Shown here in pieces: positions 33,094 through 42,670 of a stretch of DNA of 64,000 bases. Every line of letters begins with the position of its first letter. The first letter of the stretch is position 1. The position numbers and the translations under genes were made by a program. Below the pieces are notes generated by a model that did not search any database, was not told the DNA's origin, and saw nothing but the letters and a program-made list of their open reading frames with translations. This DNA is from Alicyclobacillus contaminans DSM 17975. GTDB taxonomy: Bacteria > Bacillota > Bacilli > Alicyclobacillales > Alicyclobacillaceae. The stretch spans positions 25,061 to 89,060 of the forward strand of contig NZ_AUCA01000009.1 of the NCBI RefSeq assembly GCF_000429525.1, in the 5' to 3' direction.

Positions 33094-33187
33094 CGTGAAT
33101 ATCCCCTTATCCTTTTCATATTCGGTCCCAGTTTAGCATAAACCGCGTCAGTCGGGGCGCATTGAACATGGGCGACTGTGAGATGTG

Positions 33188-33218
33188 TTCACCATGCATC
33201 TACCGGATCGTCTATAAT
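33188..33218 (+). promoter_or_regulatory. Promoter of the first EamA transporter
   Basis: TTCACC (33188-33193), 19-bp spacer, consensus TATAAT (33213-33218). Confidence 0.5.
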
Positions 33219-33260
33219 TATCTGTATTGGATGAAAACTGTGAAATAGTGGAGGTGGGGA

Positions 33261-34202
33261 ATGGAGAATATCCTGCAACAAGCCGGACTCGAGCCGCTGC
33301 ATTCCGCAGACAGCCGGAGATCGCATATCGTGACCTGGTGCCAAAAGGCCTGGAAATCGCAATGGACGGCGGACATTTCTCTGCTGCTGGTCGCACTCAT
33401 TTGGGGCACCACGTATGTCGCCTCCAAGGATGTTGTATCCAGCGTGCCCGTGTTGGAGTTTCTCGGCATTCGATTTGCGTTGACCACCATTCTCATGCTG
33501 CCGCTGACGATGGGCGCAATTCGGAGTGCGGATACAACCACGTGGATCACCGGCATCGTCCTCGGACTATCTCTCTTTTCCATCTTCACCCTGGAGACGT
33601 TTGGGGTGGCGAACACCTCGGCTGCCAACGCGGGGTTCATCATCAGTCTGTTTGCTGTCATGGTGCCCATTGTGGACAGTATGGTGTATCGTAGGCGGCC
33701 GAAAATAGGCATATTTGGCGCGGTGGGTCTGTCCGTGCTGGGGACGGCCATGCTGACGCTGCATGGATACCACATCAACACGGGAGATTTTCTCATGTTG
33801 GGCGCAGCGCTCTGCCGCGCGATTCAGATGACCATAACGAAGAAGATGACGGACGGGAGAAAGATGGACTCTGGAGCGCTCACCACGATGCAACTGGGCA
33901 TGGTCGCAGTTGGATCTGGGATTGTGAGTTTGTTTCAACATCCATCCGTTGCGCATCTCACACCGTCCTTTTGGCTCATCACGGGATATCTCGCCGTCTT
34001 TGCCACCATGTTCGCCTTTTTTGTCCAGCTCACCATGATTCGCCGCACGTCACCGGCTCGCGTGGCGGTCCTCATGAGTAGTGAACCCGTGTTTGCCGCC
34101 GCCTGTTCGGTCCTTCTCCTTGGGGAACGCCTATCGGTGGTCTCCATGGTGGGTGGACTCTGTATCGTCGTCGCGATGTTGTGGGGGAGAAGACTTTCTT
34201 AA
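33261..34202 (+). CDS. EamA/DMT-family transporter
   Basis: 313 residues. After a polar head of about 38 residues come ten hydrophobic helices in two EamA repeats (LLLVALIWGTTYVASKDVV; TMFAFFVQLTMIRRTSPARVAVLMSSEPVFAA). The family exports or imports small metabolites; substrate unknown. The final PVFAAACSVLLLGERL motif is characteristic. Confidence 0.85.
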   Translation: MENILQQAGLEPLHSADSRRSHIVTWCQKAWKSQWTADISLLLVALIWGTTYVASKDVVSSVPVLEFLGIRFALTTILMLPLTMGAIRSADTTTWITGIVLGLSLFSIFTLETFGVANTSAANAGFIISLFAVMVPIVDSMVYRRRPKIGIFGAVGLSVLGTAMLTLHGYHINTGDFLMLGAALCRAIQMTITKKMTDGRKMDSGALTTMQLGMVAVGSGIVSLFQHPSVAHLTPSFWLITGYLAVFATMFAFFVQLTMIRRTSPARVAVLMSSEPVFAAACSVLLLGERLSVVSMVGGLCIVVAMLWGRRLS

Positions 34203-34357
34203 CGAGGCCGAAATAGTTCAACGGACATCGTCCGGAGGACGCCATCGAAGCAGGGACATTTGCGAAAGGTCTTACGAGACCATGGACGTATGGTGGCGCC
34301 TCTTCTCGCATGATATCCTACAAAGTGCACGAGTGACATGCGAAAAGAGGCGTACCT

Positions 34358-35581
34358 GTGAACGCAAAGCAGTTGTTGGCATCCAACCGAAACTACCGCA
34401 ATCTTTGGCTGGCTTCCACAGGCAGTCAGTTCGGGAACTGGTTCAATGAAGTGGCTCTGGCGCAGGTGACCCTGACGCTGACACATTCGGCGGCAGCCAT
34501 GGGATTTGTTCTTCTCTGTCGGTCTTTGCCATCCGTGATTCTTGGGCCGCTTGCTGGACCATTCGTGGACCGGCTCCCCAAGAGACGCGTTCTGATGTTC
34601 ACCGACATGGTGCGCGCGTGCTTTGCCATCTCTCTCATTTTATCGGTCGTGTTGCACGCGAGTTGGATCCTGTACGCGAACTCCGCTCTGCTCGGTGTAT
34701 CCGGTGTGCTTTTTTCGCCCTCGTGGAATGCGGCCATGCCACTCATCGTCTCCCAGGATGAGTTGGCGATTGCCAACGGTCTTGAATCTCAAGCGAGCGG
34801 GTTGATTCAAATTGTCGGTGCGGCCATAGGTGGCATCGTATCCGCCACCATCGGCCCTGGCCTTTGCTTCAGCATGAACGCTGCGTCTTATCTGTGGTCC
34901 GCATGGCATATTTTTCGATGCCATTGGCAGGAAGAAGGTCGGACAGGGGCGCGCGGTGACGGATATGTTCAATCTCTCAGGGCCGGTTTCCAAGCTGCGT
35001 TGCACAACTGAGCGGCTCGCGCCATCCTTCTCATCGGCATCAGCTGGGGATTGGCCGGCGGTGGGTACAACATTCTCATCCCGGTGCTCGGCCAGCAGGT
35101 CTACCATATGGGCGGGCTTGGCATCGGGCTTCTGTACGTCATGGATGGCGTGGGGGTCCTCACCGGATCGTACGCGGTCAATCGATTCGTGGGCCGGCGA
35201 CGTGGTCGGGCTATCTTTTGGTATGGCGTGGCCTATCTGACTCAGGCATTGTTTTTCGGTGCGATGACACAGTTCACCGTCTTCGCCTGGGGAGCGCTGA
35301 TGCTCTTGTTGATGCGCGTTAGCTCTGGGATTATCATTCCACTCGATACATACCTGCTGCAAACGAGCACCGATGCGGATGTCCGCGGTCGGGTGTTTGC
35401 GCTGCACGGGGCCACGTACGGTGGCGTGATGCAGCTTTCCTACGTCATGATGGGCATGGCGCTTTCGAGATTCGGGATTCCGACCATCGGTCTCGGCATC
35501 GGGGCGATGTCGCTGCTCTGCGGCATAACGTGGTTAGCACAGTTTGGACACAGGACCGGAACAGTGATCAACAGAGAATGA
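34358..35581 (+). pseudogene. MFS transporter interrupted by an in-frame TGA
   Basis: A 407-codon frame from GTG 34358 codes for a typical major facilitator (N-terminus NYRNLWLASTGSQFGNWFNEVAL; loop PKRRVLMFTDMVR). Codon 218 is TGA (35009-35011); after it the same frame continues directly with AARAILLIGISWGLAGG and helices 7-12 up to 35581. One base change (for example CGA to TGA) explains the break. Translation would yield only the N-terminal half (217 residues), unless a restart at ATG/GTG near 35051 makes a second half. Confidence 0.85.
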
Positions 35582-35775
35582 GCCTCATCCCACGTTTGAA
35601 GCCTTTCGTCCCAAATCCGGATCAAGTCCGTGAGAATTGGGGTTGACACAGTCCGCAAACCTCGAGCGCGTCGTCAGTTCTCGCCCGATGGCGCGCGCGT
35701 ATCGTTTGCGGTTCGGTGACACGGGTGTGATGGAAGAGGAGATTGTTCCCGAGTACCTTGGGTGATTCGACGGCG

Positions 35776-37212
35776 CTACCCGTCCTTCCATGCTCTGTGC
35801 AGCCGACGAATTCCCTCCTCAATGTCAGCTTCCGGCGAACTCGCGTATGTCAGACGCACGTACCCAGGCCCGGCTCCGTACACAGATCCGGGGGCAATGA
35901 CCACACCGCTGCGAATCGCCCTCTCCGCTAAATCCCTGTCACGAACGGGATGTTTCATCTTGCCCCAAATGTGATAACTGCCCTGAGGGATGGTGAACGT
36001 CAAGTCATCTCCGAAATAGCGGTGAAGGCAATCCACCATGATGTTTCTGCGCTTCGTCAACTCCGACCGAAGTCTCCGCACATTCTCCGCCCAGATGCCC
36101 GTTGCGAGCACCTGCTCAGCAATGGCCTGCGTGATGCCGCTGATACCAAAGTCCATCTGCTCCCGCACGCCCGCGATGCGGTCAATCACGGTGGTTGGCC
36201 CAGTCATCCAGCCCACCCGAAGCCCGGGGGCAAACGTCTTCGACAAAGTCCCCAGATAGATCACCTGTTGATCCGCACCCGCCATGGCGGCCAGTGGTGG
36301 TGGCGGGGGAGGGTTGCCATCCAAGGTCAGGGCGCCATGGGCATCATCCTCCACAATCGGGATGCGCAGGTCCGCGCAGATGTCGATGAGCCTCCGTCTT
36401 CGCTCGGGGGTCAACAGGGTTCCTGTGGGATTTTGATGCGTCGGGGTCACGAAGACCATGCGGATTCTGTGCCTGCGATGCAGGGCCATCACTTCATCGG
36501 GCACCAACCCATCCTCGTCGACGGGAAGCGGAAACATGCGCACGCCGGCCGATGCGAAGAGCGGAAGAGAGTAGGCATACGAGGGTTTCTCCAAAGCCAC
36601 TGCGTCGCCGGGACGAAGCAGACTTTGCGTGACGAGATGCAGTCCCTGCTGCGATCCCGCCGTGATCAGGATGCGATGAGCAGGCATGCGGATGCCGTAG
36701 TGGTCGGCGAGGTGTCGGGAGACGGTGGATCGTAAACTTTTTTCGCCGCGCGGATCGCCGTATCCCAGTTGCACTTGCGGAGGGAGTTCTGCGGCCAACG
36801 CTTGCAGTTGTTTGACGGGCCACAGTTCCGGCGCCATTTCGCCTCGAGCCAGATTGATGTTTTCGGCTCTTCGGTTCTCCTCCCAGAGCAGACGAACCAA
36901 GGGCAGTGTGGGTTGAAAGATGCCCTGTGACACGTAGCCCGCCCAGTCCGGCGCACGAAACTCCAGTCCCCACGCATCTTCGCTGACGCGGGTGCCGCTG
37001 CCTTGTTTGGAGCGGATGAAGCCCCGGGCACGGAGTTCATCGTAGGCAACGCTGACCGTACTTCGATTGACCTGGAGCTGCTCCGCCAATTTGCGCTCCG
37101 CCGGCAACAGCGTTCCGGGGGCCAATTCGCCGCTGCGCACCCGTTCCTCGATGTATCTGACAATCTGACGGTACACCGGTTCGCCGTCGGTGATTTTCAG
37201 ACGCACATCCAT
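35776..37212 (-). CDS. MocR/PdxR-type regulator (GntR HTH + aminotransferase fold)
   Basis: 478 residues. N-terminal GntR winged helix (about 10-78; LPAERKLAEQLQVNRSTVSVAYDELRARGFI), then a class I aminotransferase-like domain with the PLP lysine in LGTLSKTFAPGLRVGW (near 324). MocR proteins sense PLP or amino compounds and commonly control a divergent neighbour, here an EamA transporter 134 bp away. 35582-35775, downstream, holds nothing recognisable. Confidence 0.9.
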   Translation of the reverse strand: MDVRLKITDGEPVYRQIVRYIEERVRSGELAPGTLLPAERKLAEQLQVNRSTVSVAYDELRARGFIRSKQGSGTRVSEDAWGLEFRAPDWAGYVSQGIFQPTLPLVRLLWEENRRAENINLARGEMAPELWPVKQLQALAAELPPQVQLGYGDPRGEKSLRSTVSRHLADHYGIRMPAHRILITAGSQQGLHLVTQSLLRPGDAVALEKPSYAYSLPLFASAGVRMFPLPVDEDGLVPDEVMALHRRHRIRMVFVTPTHQNPTGTLLTPERRRRLIDICADLRIPIVEDDAHGALTLDGNPPPPPPLAAMAGADQQVIYLGTLSKTFAPGLRVGWMTGPTTVIDRIAGVREQMDFGISGITQAIAEQVLATGIWAENVRRLRSELTKRRNIMVDCLHRYFGDDLTFTIPQGSYHIWGKMKHPVRDRDLAERAIRSGVVIAPGSVYGAGPGYVRLTYASSPEADIEEGIRRLHRAWKDG

Positions 37213-37253
37213 CGGTCATGCCCCTCTCTTGATGGATTCCATGGTATCCGAAT

Positions 37254-37287
37254 TGGATGGGAAAAGTCATCTCCAATTGGCTGGGTA
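37254..37287. promoter_or_regulatory. Direct-repeat operator candidate between mocR and eamA
   Basis: ATTGGATGGG (37254-37263) and ATTGGCTGGG (37278-37287), 24 bp apart start to start, in the 134-bp divergent region. MocR regulators often bind direct repeats about two helical turns apart. Confidence 0.4.
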
Positions 37288-37346
37288 CAACGGAGATTCA
37301 CACCGTTACGCTGAGACTGACATCCCAGCAGAAGTGAGGCGGTTGT

Positions 37347-38315
37347 ATGAATAGGACGGGGAATCCAGCTCAAATGCCAACCCGGCAGTTGGAAACCCGG
37401 GGATTATTGTATGGGCTCGTCGGAGTGGTGGTGTTCAGTTTGACGCTGCCGGCTTCTCGGGTGGCGGTTGGATGGTTCGGAACCATCGTTGTCGGCCCGG
37501 GTCGGGCACTTGTTGCCGCTGTATTTGCTGCCAGCATGCTCTGGCTCAAGCATGAGAAATTGCCGGATAAGCGGTATCTTCCCGGACTCATCATCATTGT
37601 GATTGGCGCCATATTTGGCTTTCCTCTGCTGACGGCGTGGGCGATGGATCGGGTGCCCGCATCCCACGGCGCTGTGGAACTGGCGCTGCTTCCGCTGGCC
37701 ACCGCGGCCGTATCCGCACTGCGGCACGGCGAGCGGCCTTCATGGAAGTTTTGGGGATGCAGTGGCGGCGGAGCGCTGACTGTGGCCGTATACAGTGGCC
37801 TTTCGGGGTTCGGTGGTTTCCGTTTCGTGGACCTAGCGCTGCTCGGCGCTGTGGTCATAGTTGCCTTTGCGTACGCGGAAGGCGGGCGAATGTCCAGTGA
37901 TCTTGGAGGATGGCAGGTGATTGCCTGGTCGGTGGTGCTGGCTGCACCGGCGGTGGTCATTGTGCTGGCATTAGACCTTGTATTCGGTGGCATGGCACAC
38001 ATTCACGCCTCCTGGATGGCGTGGGCCGGGCTTGTGTATCTCGGGGCGGGCAGCCAGTTCTTTGGCTTTGTGGCATGGTACACGGGGATGGCGCTCGGCG
38101 GTGTGGCACGGGTCAGTCAGTTGCAGTACCTGCAGCCGTTTTTCACCATCCTGTTCTCTTGGTTGTTGCTTGGAGAGCCACTCACCATTCCGACGGTGCT
38201 GGCGGCGATGGTTGTGGTGCTGTGGGTGGCGTTGGGGCGGTGGACGTCCATTCGCGCCAAGTCGGGGAATGAGCAGACCGATGCAGTGGTGCATCCATAC
38301 ACGGACGAGGCGTAA
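37347..38315 (+). CDS. EamA/DMT-family transporter (divergent from MocR regulator)
   Basis: 322 residues with ten hydrophobic helices and EamA features (RVPASHGAVELALLPLATAAVSAL; C-terminal LQPFFTILFSWLLLGEPL). ATG 37347 after GAGGCGG. Divergent pairing with a MocR regulator suggests controlled export of an amino-acid-related compound (inference). Confidence 0.85.
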   Translation: MNRTGNPAQMPTRQLETRGLLYGLVGVVVFSLTLPASRVAVGWFGTIVVGPGRALVAAVFAASMLWLKHEKLPDKRYLPGLIIIVIGAIFGFPLLTAWAMDRVPASHGAVELALLPLATAAVSALRHGERPSWKFWGCSGGGALTVAVYSGLSGFGGFRFVDLALLGAVVIVAFAYAEGGRMSSDLGGWQVIAWSVVLAAPAVVIVLALDLVFGGMAHIHASWMAWAGLVYLGAGSQFFGFVAWYTGMALGGVARVSQLQYLQPFFTILFSWLLLGEPLTIPTVLAAMVVVLWVALGRWTSIRAKSGNEQTDAVVHPYTDEA

Positions 38316-38403
38316 GACGATGGACGTATGGTGAGCCTGGATGGTACGTGTTATTATGGGAGAAATATGAAGGATAACGTCTTCATCCAGGGGGGAGTGG
38401 CAC

Positions 38404-38937
38404 ATGCACAGCCTCGTGGTCGGTGGAACCGGGATGTTGGCGGGGGTTACAACGTGGCTCGCCCAACAGGGGTACACCGTCTCGGTGGTCAGCAGACGAG
38501 CAGGCCGATTCTCTGATGAAATACCGGCTGGCAGGATCCACGCGATCACCGTGGATTATCGGGAGTCAGAGACGCTTCGACAACGTATTGACGAAGCCGT
38601 TTCGCTGCATGGCCCCATCCAATTGGCGGTGTTTTGGATTCATACGGATGCTCGCGACGCGTTCCGCGTGATCTCCGAAGAGGTCTCGCGCCATGCCTCG
38701 GCTCCATGGAGACTCTTTCACGTACGTGGAAGCGCGGCGCATCTGAACCCAGAGCCGCCGCAGGTACCGCCGAATTGCCGGTATCGAGAGGTTGTGCTGG
38801 GCTTCGTCATCGAGGGAAACCGGTCTCGATGGCTCACTCATGAGGAAATATCGGGCGGCGTGATGGATGCCATACGAAAGGATGGCGAGCGAACTGTGGT
38901 GGGCACGCTGGAGCCCTGGGATAAGCGGCCGCTGTAG
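38404..38937 (+). CDS. Rossmann-fold short-chain dehydrogenase-like protein
   Basis: 177 residues. Starts MHSLVVGGTGMLAGVTTWLA (nucleotide-binding GGTGML), VVSRR after beta-2, and no clear YxxxK dyad, so catalytic activity is doubtful. Similar short proteins are annotated as SDR-like in Bacillales. ATG follows GGGGGAG by 7 nt. An inverted repeat GCATCCTCC (38947-38955) / GGAGGATGC (38982-38990) downstream may end transcription. Confidence 0.65.
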   Translation: MHSLVVGGTGMLAGVTTWLAQQGYTVSVVSRRAGRFSDEIPAGRIHAITVDYRESETLRQRIDEAVSLHGPIQLAVFWIHTDARDAFRVISEEVSRHASAPWRLFHVRGSAAHLNPEPPQVPPNCRYREVVLGFVIEGNRSRWLTHEEISGGVMDAIRKDGERTVVGTLEPWDKRPL

Positions 38938-39039
38938 AAGAGGACGGCATCCTCCAAGGCTTACGTCCACGGAGAATCGGTGGAGGATGCGGAACCATGT
39001 CGTTCAACGTAGACGGGCAAGGTCACGCAGCCATGTCCG

Positions 39040-39582
39040 TCAATCGTTTGGATTCACAATGGCGAAGTGCAAATGGTCTTCCCACTGACCGTTGATCTTC
39101 ACATTCTTCTTGGAGAGTCCTTCCTTATGGGAACCCGCTTTCTCCAGCACTCGGATGGATCCCGCGTGATGCGGCATGACTCCGGCTTCAATTCGGTGCA
39201 GTTTGAGGACGTGAAAGGCATGGTCAACGAGTAGCTGGACGGCTTCTGTCGTATATCCATGTCCGCTGTGGCTGCTGTCGATATAATATCCCAGCCAGCA
39301 GGATTGCAGAGGGCCTCGAAGAACGTCCGTCAACTCGATGATGCCAATCAGTTCATCGGTGTCTATCAGTAAAATACCGAACGTGTATTGTTCGTCTCTT
39401 TGCATTTTTTCGAGACTGGTTCGGATGCGTTGCAGTTGATGGCTCTCGGTGTAGAACACCTCGTCCCTTCGTGGTGTGTATCGCTGCCAGAACGCCCGAT
39501 TCCGCAGATGGATGTCGACCAATGGCTTTGCGTCAGATTCTTTCAGATATCGCAAGTAGATTTTTCGGCCCATCAACTTCAC
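39040..39582 (-). CDS. RimJ/RimL-type GNAT N-acetyltransferase
   Basis: 180 residues. GRKIYLRYLKESDA start, LGYYIDSSHSGHGYTTEAVQLLVDHAF (acetyl-CoA loop and helix) and HHAGSIRVLEKAGSHKEG, typical of ribosomal-protein or small-amine acetyltransferases. Substrate unknown. Divergent from another GNAT gene with only 90 bp between. Confidence 0.8.
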   Translation of the reverse strand: MKLMGRKIYLRYLKESDAKPLVDIHLRNRAFWQRYTPRRDEVFYTESHQLQRIRTSLEKMQRDEQYTFGILLIDTDELIGIIELTDVLRGPLQSCWLGYYIDSSHSGHGYTTEAVQLLVDHAFHVLKLHRIEAGVMPHHAGSIRVLEKAGSHKEGLSKKNVKINGQWEDHLHFAIVNPND

Positions 39583-39672
39583 TCAGTTATGCCTCCCGGC
39601 GGCAACCATTTCTCCGAACACAGCGTAACCGAAAGGAGCCAATGGCGTCAAAGGGAGCAAGGAGGTGCGTTC

Positions 39673-40239
39673 ATGAACCTTGTCATTCGCCCGGTGGAGG
39701 TCCGTGATGCGCGTGCGATTCACCGGATTCATCTACAGGAACAGGTGATGCCGTATATCCTGTCGCTTCCGAGCGACCGGATTGACCAACTCGAAGAGCG
39801 GTATCGCAAGCTCGGCAACAACCACCATGAGTTTGTCGCGGAAAGCGACGGAGAGGTGGTCGGCCATGCTGGACTTGTGCAAATGTCTGGAAGAAGGTCG
39901 CATACGGGTATGTTCTACATCGCCGTGGATGCCGCGCACCACGGGTGCGGAATAGGAACGGCGCTTCTCACAAAGATTCTCGACTTGGCGGATCACTGGC
40001 TGATGCTCGAACGCGTGGAATTGGGCGTCCTGGTGACAAATCTGCGCGCCAAGGCGCTATACGAACGATTCGGCTTTGTCGTCGAAGGGAAAAAGACCGG
40101 GGCCATCCGCAGCGCCGGACGGTTCGTGGACGAAGTCCTCATGAGCCGGTTGCGTCCGAATGGGCTGCTGTCGGACGTGGATAGGACAAAGGACCACAGC
40201 GCCCCCTGTGACGAAGGAGCAAAGCGCGTGACCGAATGA
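39673..40239 (+). CDS. GNAT N-acetyltransferase
   Basis: 188 residues from ATG 39673, placed 7 nt after AAGGAGGT. GNAT fold: FYIAVDAAHHGCGIGTALLTKIL with the Q/RxxGxG-type loop (HHGCGIG), and LVTNLRAKALYERFGFVVEGK. A polar 25-residue tail ends the protein. The frame is open upstream to 39388, but that part is the reverse complement of the neighbouring gene. Confidence 0.8.
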   Translation: MNLVIRPVEVRDARAIHRIHLQEQVMPYILSLPSDRIDQLEERYRKLGNNHHEFVAESDGEVVGHAGLVQMSGRRSHTGMFYIAVDAAHHGCGIGTALLTKILDLADHWLMLERVELGVLVTNLRAKALYERFGFVVEGKKTGAIRSAGRFVDEVLMSRLRPNGLLSDVDRTKDHSAPCDEGAKRVTE

Positions 40240-40390
40240 CGAATCGGTGAGTTCGAGGTTGGCGACATTTATAGTGTGCCTATGACCTTGGAAAGCGGAG
40301 CCAGGGCGAGATAGAGCTAGTAAGCATCATCCATTTGCCATACACGAGCTGCCATGAGGCTCGATCCGGTCAGGTTGACTTTGATTAACT

Positions 40391-40441
40391 TTGACAATAT
40401 GGCGTGACCGAGCTACTTTCATCTTGTAAGCGCGCTTACAA
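40391..40441 (+). promoter_or_regulatory. Promoter with overlapping 18-bp perfect palindrome ahead of the SPW gene
   Basis: TTGACA (40391-40396), 17-bp spacer, TACTTT (40414-40419). The predicted start falls in TTGTAAGCGCGCTTACAA (40424-40441), a perfect palindrome resembling LacI-family/cre operators (TGTAAnCGnTTACA) but 2 bp longer at the centre. The regulator is not identifiable here. The remainder of 40240-40543 shows nothing else. Confidence 0.6.
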
Positions 40442-40543
40442 AACCGGATGGTGGTGCGGTACTCCACGGACACTGCGGCAACGTTGCTGACAGCACGATT
40501 CGTTTCAGAATCTGTAACGATTAGACGTTGGAGGTGTCGTTCT

Positions 40544-40921
40544 ATGAAGTGGAGAAACTGGATCAACGCTCTCATTGGCATCTGGTTTATTCTGGCTCCT
40601 TGGTTGCTCGGATTTTCGCATCTGTCCGGCGCCACCTGGACAAGTGTGGTCATTGGTCTGGTGCAGACCGCCGCTTCGATTTGGGCGGCGTATGAGGAAA
40701 AGGTGGGGTGGGCCACCTGGCAGAACTGGGTGTCGCTCATCACGGGTCTGTGGTTCATTATTCAGCCGTTCGCTCTGTCTCTGACAGCGAACGGGGCAGA
40801 GACATGGACCGGAGTCATCTTGGGGATTGTTACAATCATCTTGAACCTCTGGACCATGGCGGAGGGCAAGGACAGCTCTGGCCGTCGCGTCAGCAGCGGC
40901 AGAGCGAACACTTCCGCGTAA
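40544..40921 (+). CDS. SPW-repeat membrane protein
   Basis: 125 residues with four hydrophobic helices arranged as two SPW repeats (NWINALIGIWFILAPWLLGF and NWVSLITGLWFIIQPFALSL) and a basic tail. Family function unknown; such proteins are often stress- or stationary-phase-linked. ATG 40544 follows TTGGAGGTG. Confidence 0.85.
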   Translation: MKWRNWINALIGIWFILAPWLLGFSHLSGATWTSVVIGLVQTAASIWAAYEEKVGWATWQNWVSLITGLWFIIQPFALSLTANGAETWTGVILGIVTIILNLWTMAEGKDSSGRRVSSGRANTSA

Positions 40922-40957
40922 TGCGTCGTTCAAGCGGCATGGGGATATTCACTGCAG

Positions 40958-40993
40958 AACGTCGGCATCGCCCGGATGGGCGGTGCCGACGTT
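40958..40993. terminator. Bidirectional terminator between SPW gene and methyltransferase
   Basis: A 16-bp stem (40958-40973 with 40978-40993, one G-U pair) with a GGAT loop lies between two convergent genes. Confidence 0.6.
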
Positions 40994-41009
40994 GGTGATT
41001 TCCTGGCGG

Positions 41010-42470
41010 TCACTTCACAACCACCGCTCGGATGAATTGCAACGGATGTTGTTCCACAAGCTGGTCGGCCGGGTATTTGCGGCACACCTCATCACCCCGC
41101 TCCATCAGGTGCTGGATCATCTCCTGGCGGGCGCGCCACGGCAACTCGGACATCTGTTCATCGAACAAGTTCGCAATCTCCACGAAAAACTTCACGACGG
41201 TCCGCGGCGATGTGTAATGCACTTCGTCACTCAGGTCGCGCAATTCTTGTATTTGGTAGAATGGTTTCATCGCGGCTGGCACCGTGTCCGGTCCTGGCAG
41301 TGTATCCTGACTCTTGGACGGTCCGCGTTGGGTGAGCAACGGTGCAAACCACTCCACGAAAAACGGGTTCTGAGCTGGAAAATGCAATGGGTACAATGTG
41401 ACAAACGTTCCTCCCGGCTTTAGGACCCTGGCAATTTCCCGAACCGTTTCCTCAATATTGGTCAGATGCAAAAACGCGCATCCAATCACGGTATCAAACG
41501 TGTTGTCTGGGAACGGCAGGCGCTCCGCTTTTGTTTGCACCACTTCCACCCAATGGGCCTGATGCGCCTCGCACTTCCGGCGCACGGCCGCGAGCAAACT
41601 CGTGGACGGATCTGTAGCCACCAACCGTCCATGCGGTCCCACCTTCTTATACAAACCGGCCTCGAAAGTCAATGCACCGTTCCCGCAGCCCAGTTCCAGG
41701 ACGTGCATGCCCAGTTGAATGCCGCTCTGATCCACGAGCATGGATCGGTAAAGATGGGAATTCGGAAACAAGGTTTCCATTATCGAGGAGATGTCCTCCA
41801 CTTTGTTGAAATTATTGAGTTGAATCAATTGAGAACGAAACTTCAGATATCTGGATTCGCTGAAAATCTGTTCTATGACGCGAAGCGCGTCCTTCCCCGC
41901 AGGCGTCAGACGCAGCGTGTCCGTTTCCGGATTTCTCTCCACCGTCCCGAGTGAAATCGCAGCATCGAGTTCCTGGCGGAGCGTCTCTGTGCCCCAAGGT
42001 CTGTGTAAATGCCCTTGTACAAACTCGTCCGCTTGCATCGAGCCGTAAAACTCGAGAGCATGCAGGTTTTCATATATGGCGGTTAATAAGTAAAACTTCA
42101 CATAATCGATGGGTTCCACCAGGGAAAGAAAGTTGGTCATGAGTCGCTCCGACACACTCACCATTTCCTCCGTGACGTCCAGTTGTCCGAGCTCCAAGTG
42201 ACTCAAGTAGACCGCTGTACCGCAGAGCGTCTCATAAATTGCGGCCCAAGCCTGATCTTTTGGAATGGGATAGTTGTTGGTGTGATTCAACCGCCACTCC
42301 GGACTCCAGTACTGGTTGGCCAATCGGGTTGCCGTCGCCTGCATCTCCGTTTGTAAATGAGACGGGATTCGGTTTTGCCCGTCTCCCCAGGTGAGCCACG
42401 GCGCAATCACGATATCCTGCTTGACCACTGTCTTTGCCACATCAATGAGAGCATCTAAATTGTTCATCAT
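41010..42470 (-). CDS. SAM-dependent methyltransferase with long N-terminal region
   Basis: 486 residues. The C-terminal half is a class I methyltransferase: motif I VLELGCGNGALTFEAG (about residue 265), LVATDPSTSLL (motif II acidic), FDTVIGCAFLHLTN and ARVLKPGGTFV. The first about 230 residues contain a winged-helix-like segment (AAISLGTVERNPETDTLRLTPAGKDAL), as in O-methyltransferases with an N-terminal dimerisation domain. Substrate unknown. Start chosen at ATG 42470 (MMNNLDAL) next to GGGGGTGG; the adjacent ATG 42467 is equally possible. Confidence 0.75.
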   Translation of the reverse strand: MMNNLDALIDVAKTVVKQDIVIAPWLTWGDGQNRIPSHLQTEMQATATRLANQYWSPEWRLNHTNNYPIPKDQAWAAIYETLCGTAVYLSHLELGQLDVTEEMVSVSERLMTNFLSLVEPIDYVKFYLLTAIYENLHALEFYGSMQADEFVQGHLHRPWGTETLRQELDAAISLGTVERNPETDTLRLTPAGKDALRVIEQIFSESRYLKFRSQLIQLNNFNKVEDISSIMETLFPNSHLYRSMLVDQSGIQLGMHVLELGCGNGALTFEAGLYKKVGPHGRLVATDPSTSLLAAVRRKCEAHQAHWVEVVQTKAERLPFPDNTFDTVIGCAFLHLTNIEETVREIARVLKPGGTFVTLYPLHFPAQNPFFVEWFAPLLTQRGPSKSQDTLPGPDTVPAAMKPFYQIQELRDLSDEVHYTSPRTVVKFFVEIANLFDEQMSELPWRARQEMIQHLMERGDEVCRKYPADQLVEQHPLQFIRAVVVK

Positions 42471-42520
42471 TGCCACCCCCGTTGACCGTGTATTTCGGTA
42501 TGTCGCACACAATATCCTCT

Positions 42521-42670
42521 ATGGACAAATATTCGGAACGGATGGTGCGTTGCACAAAATGTTATATTTATCCAAAAGAAGCGGATGCTTTTCGATGTTT
42601 TCGTTATCCATCGTTCGAGGAATGGGTGAAATGGGAGCTAGGACCTCGGTCGCAATCGATTCAGACTTAA
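42521..42670 (+). CDS. Possible small protein or remnant (49 aa)
   Basis: In the 516-bp gap before the ABC exporter a frame reads MDKYSERMVRCTKCYIYPKE followed by a Phe/Trp/Arg-rich stretch and stops at 42670. CTKC could be half of a zinc site. No ribosome site is evident. May be chance or a decayed gene. Confidence 0.25.
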   Translation: MDKYSERMVRCTKCYIYPKEADAFRCFRYPSFEEWVKWELGPRSQSIQT

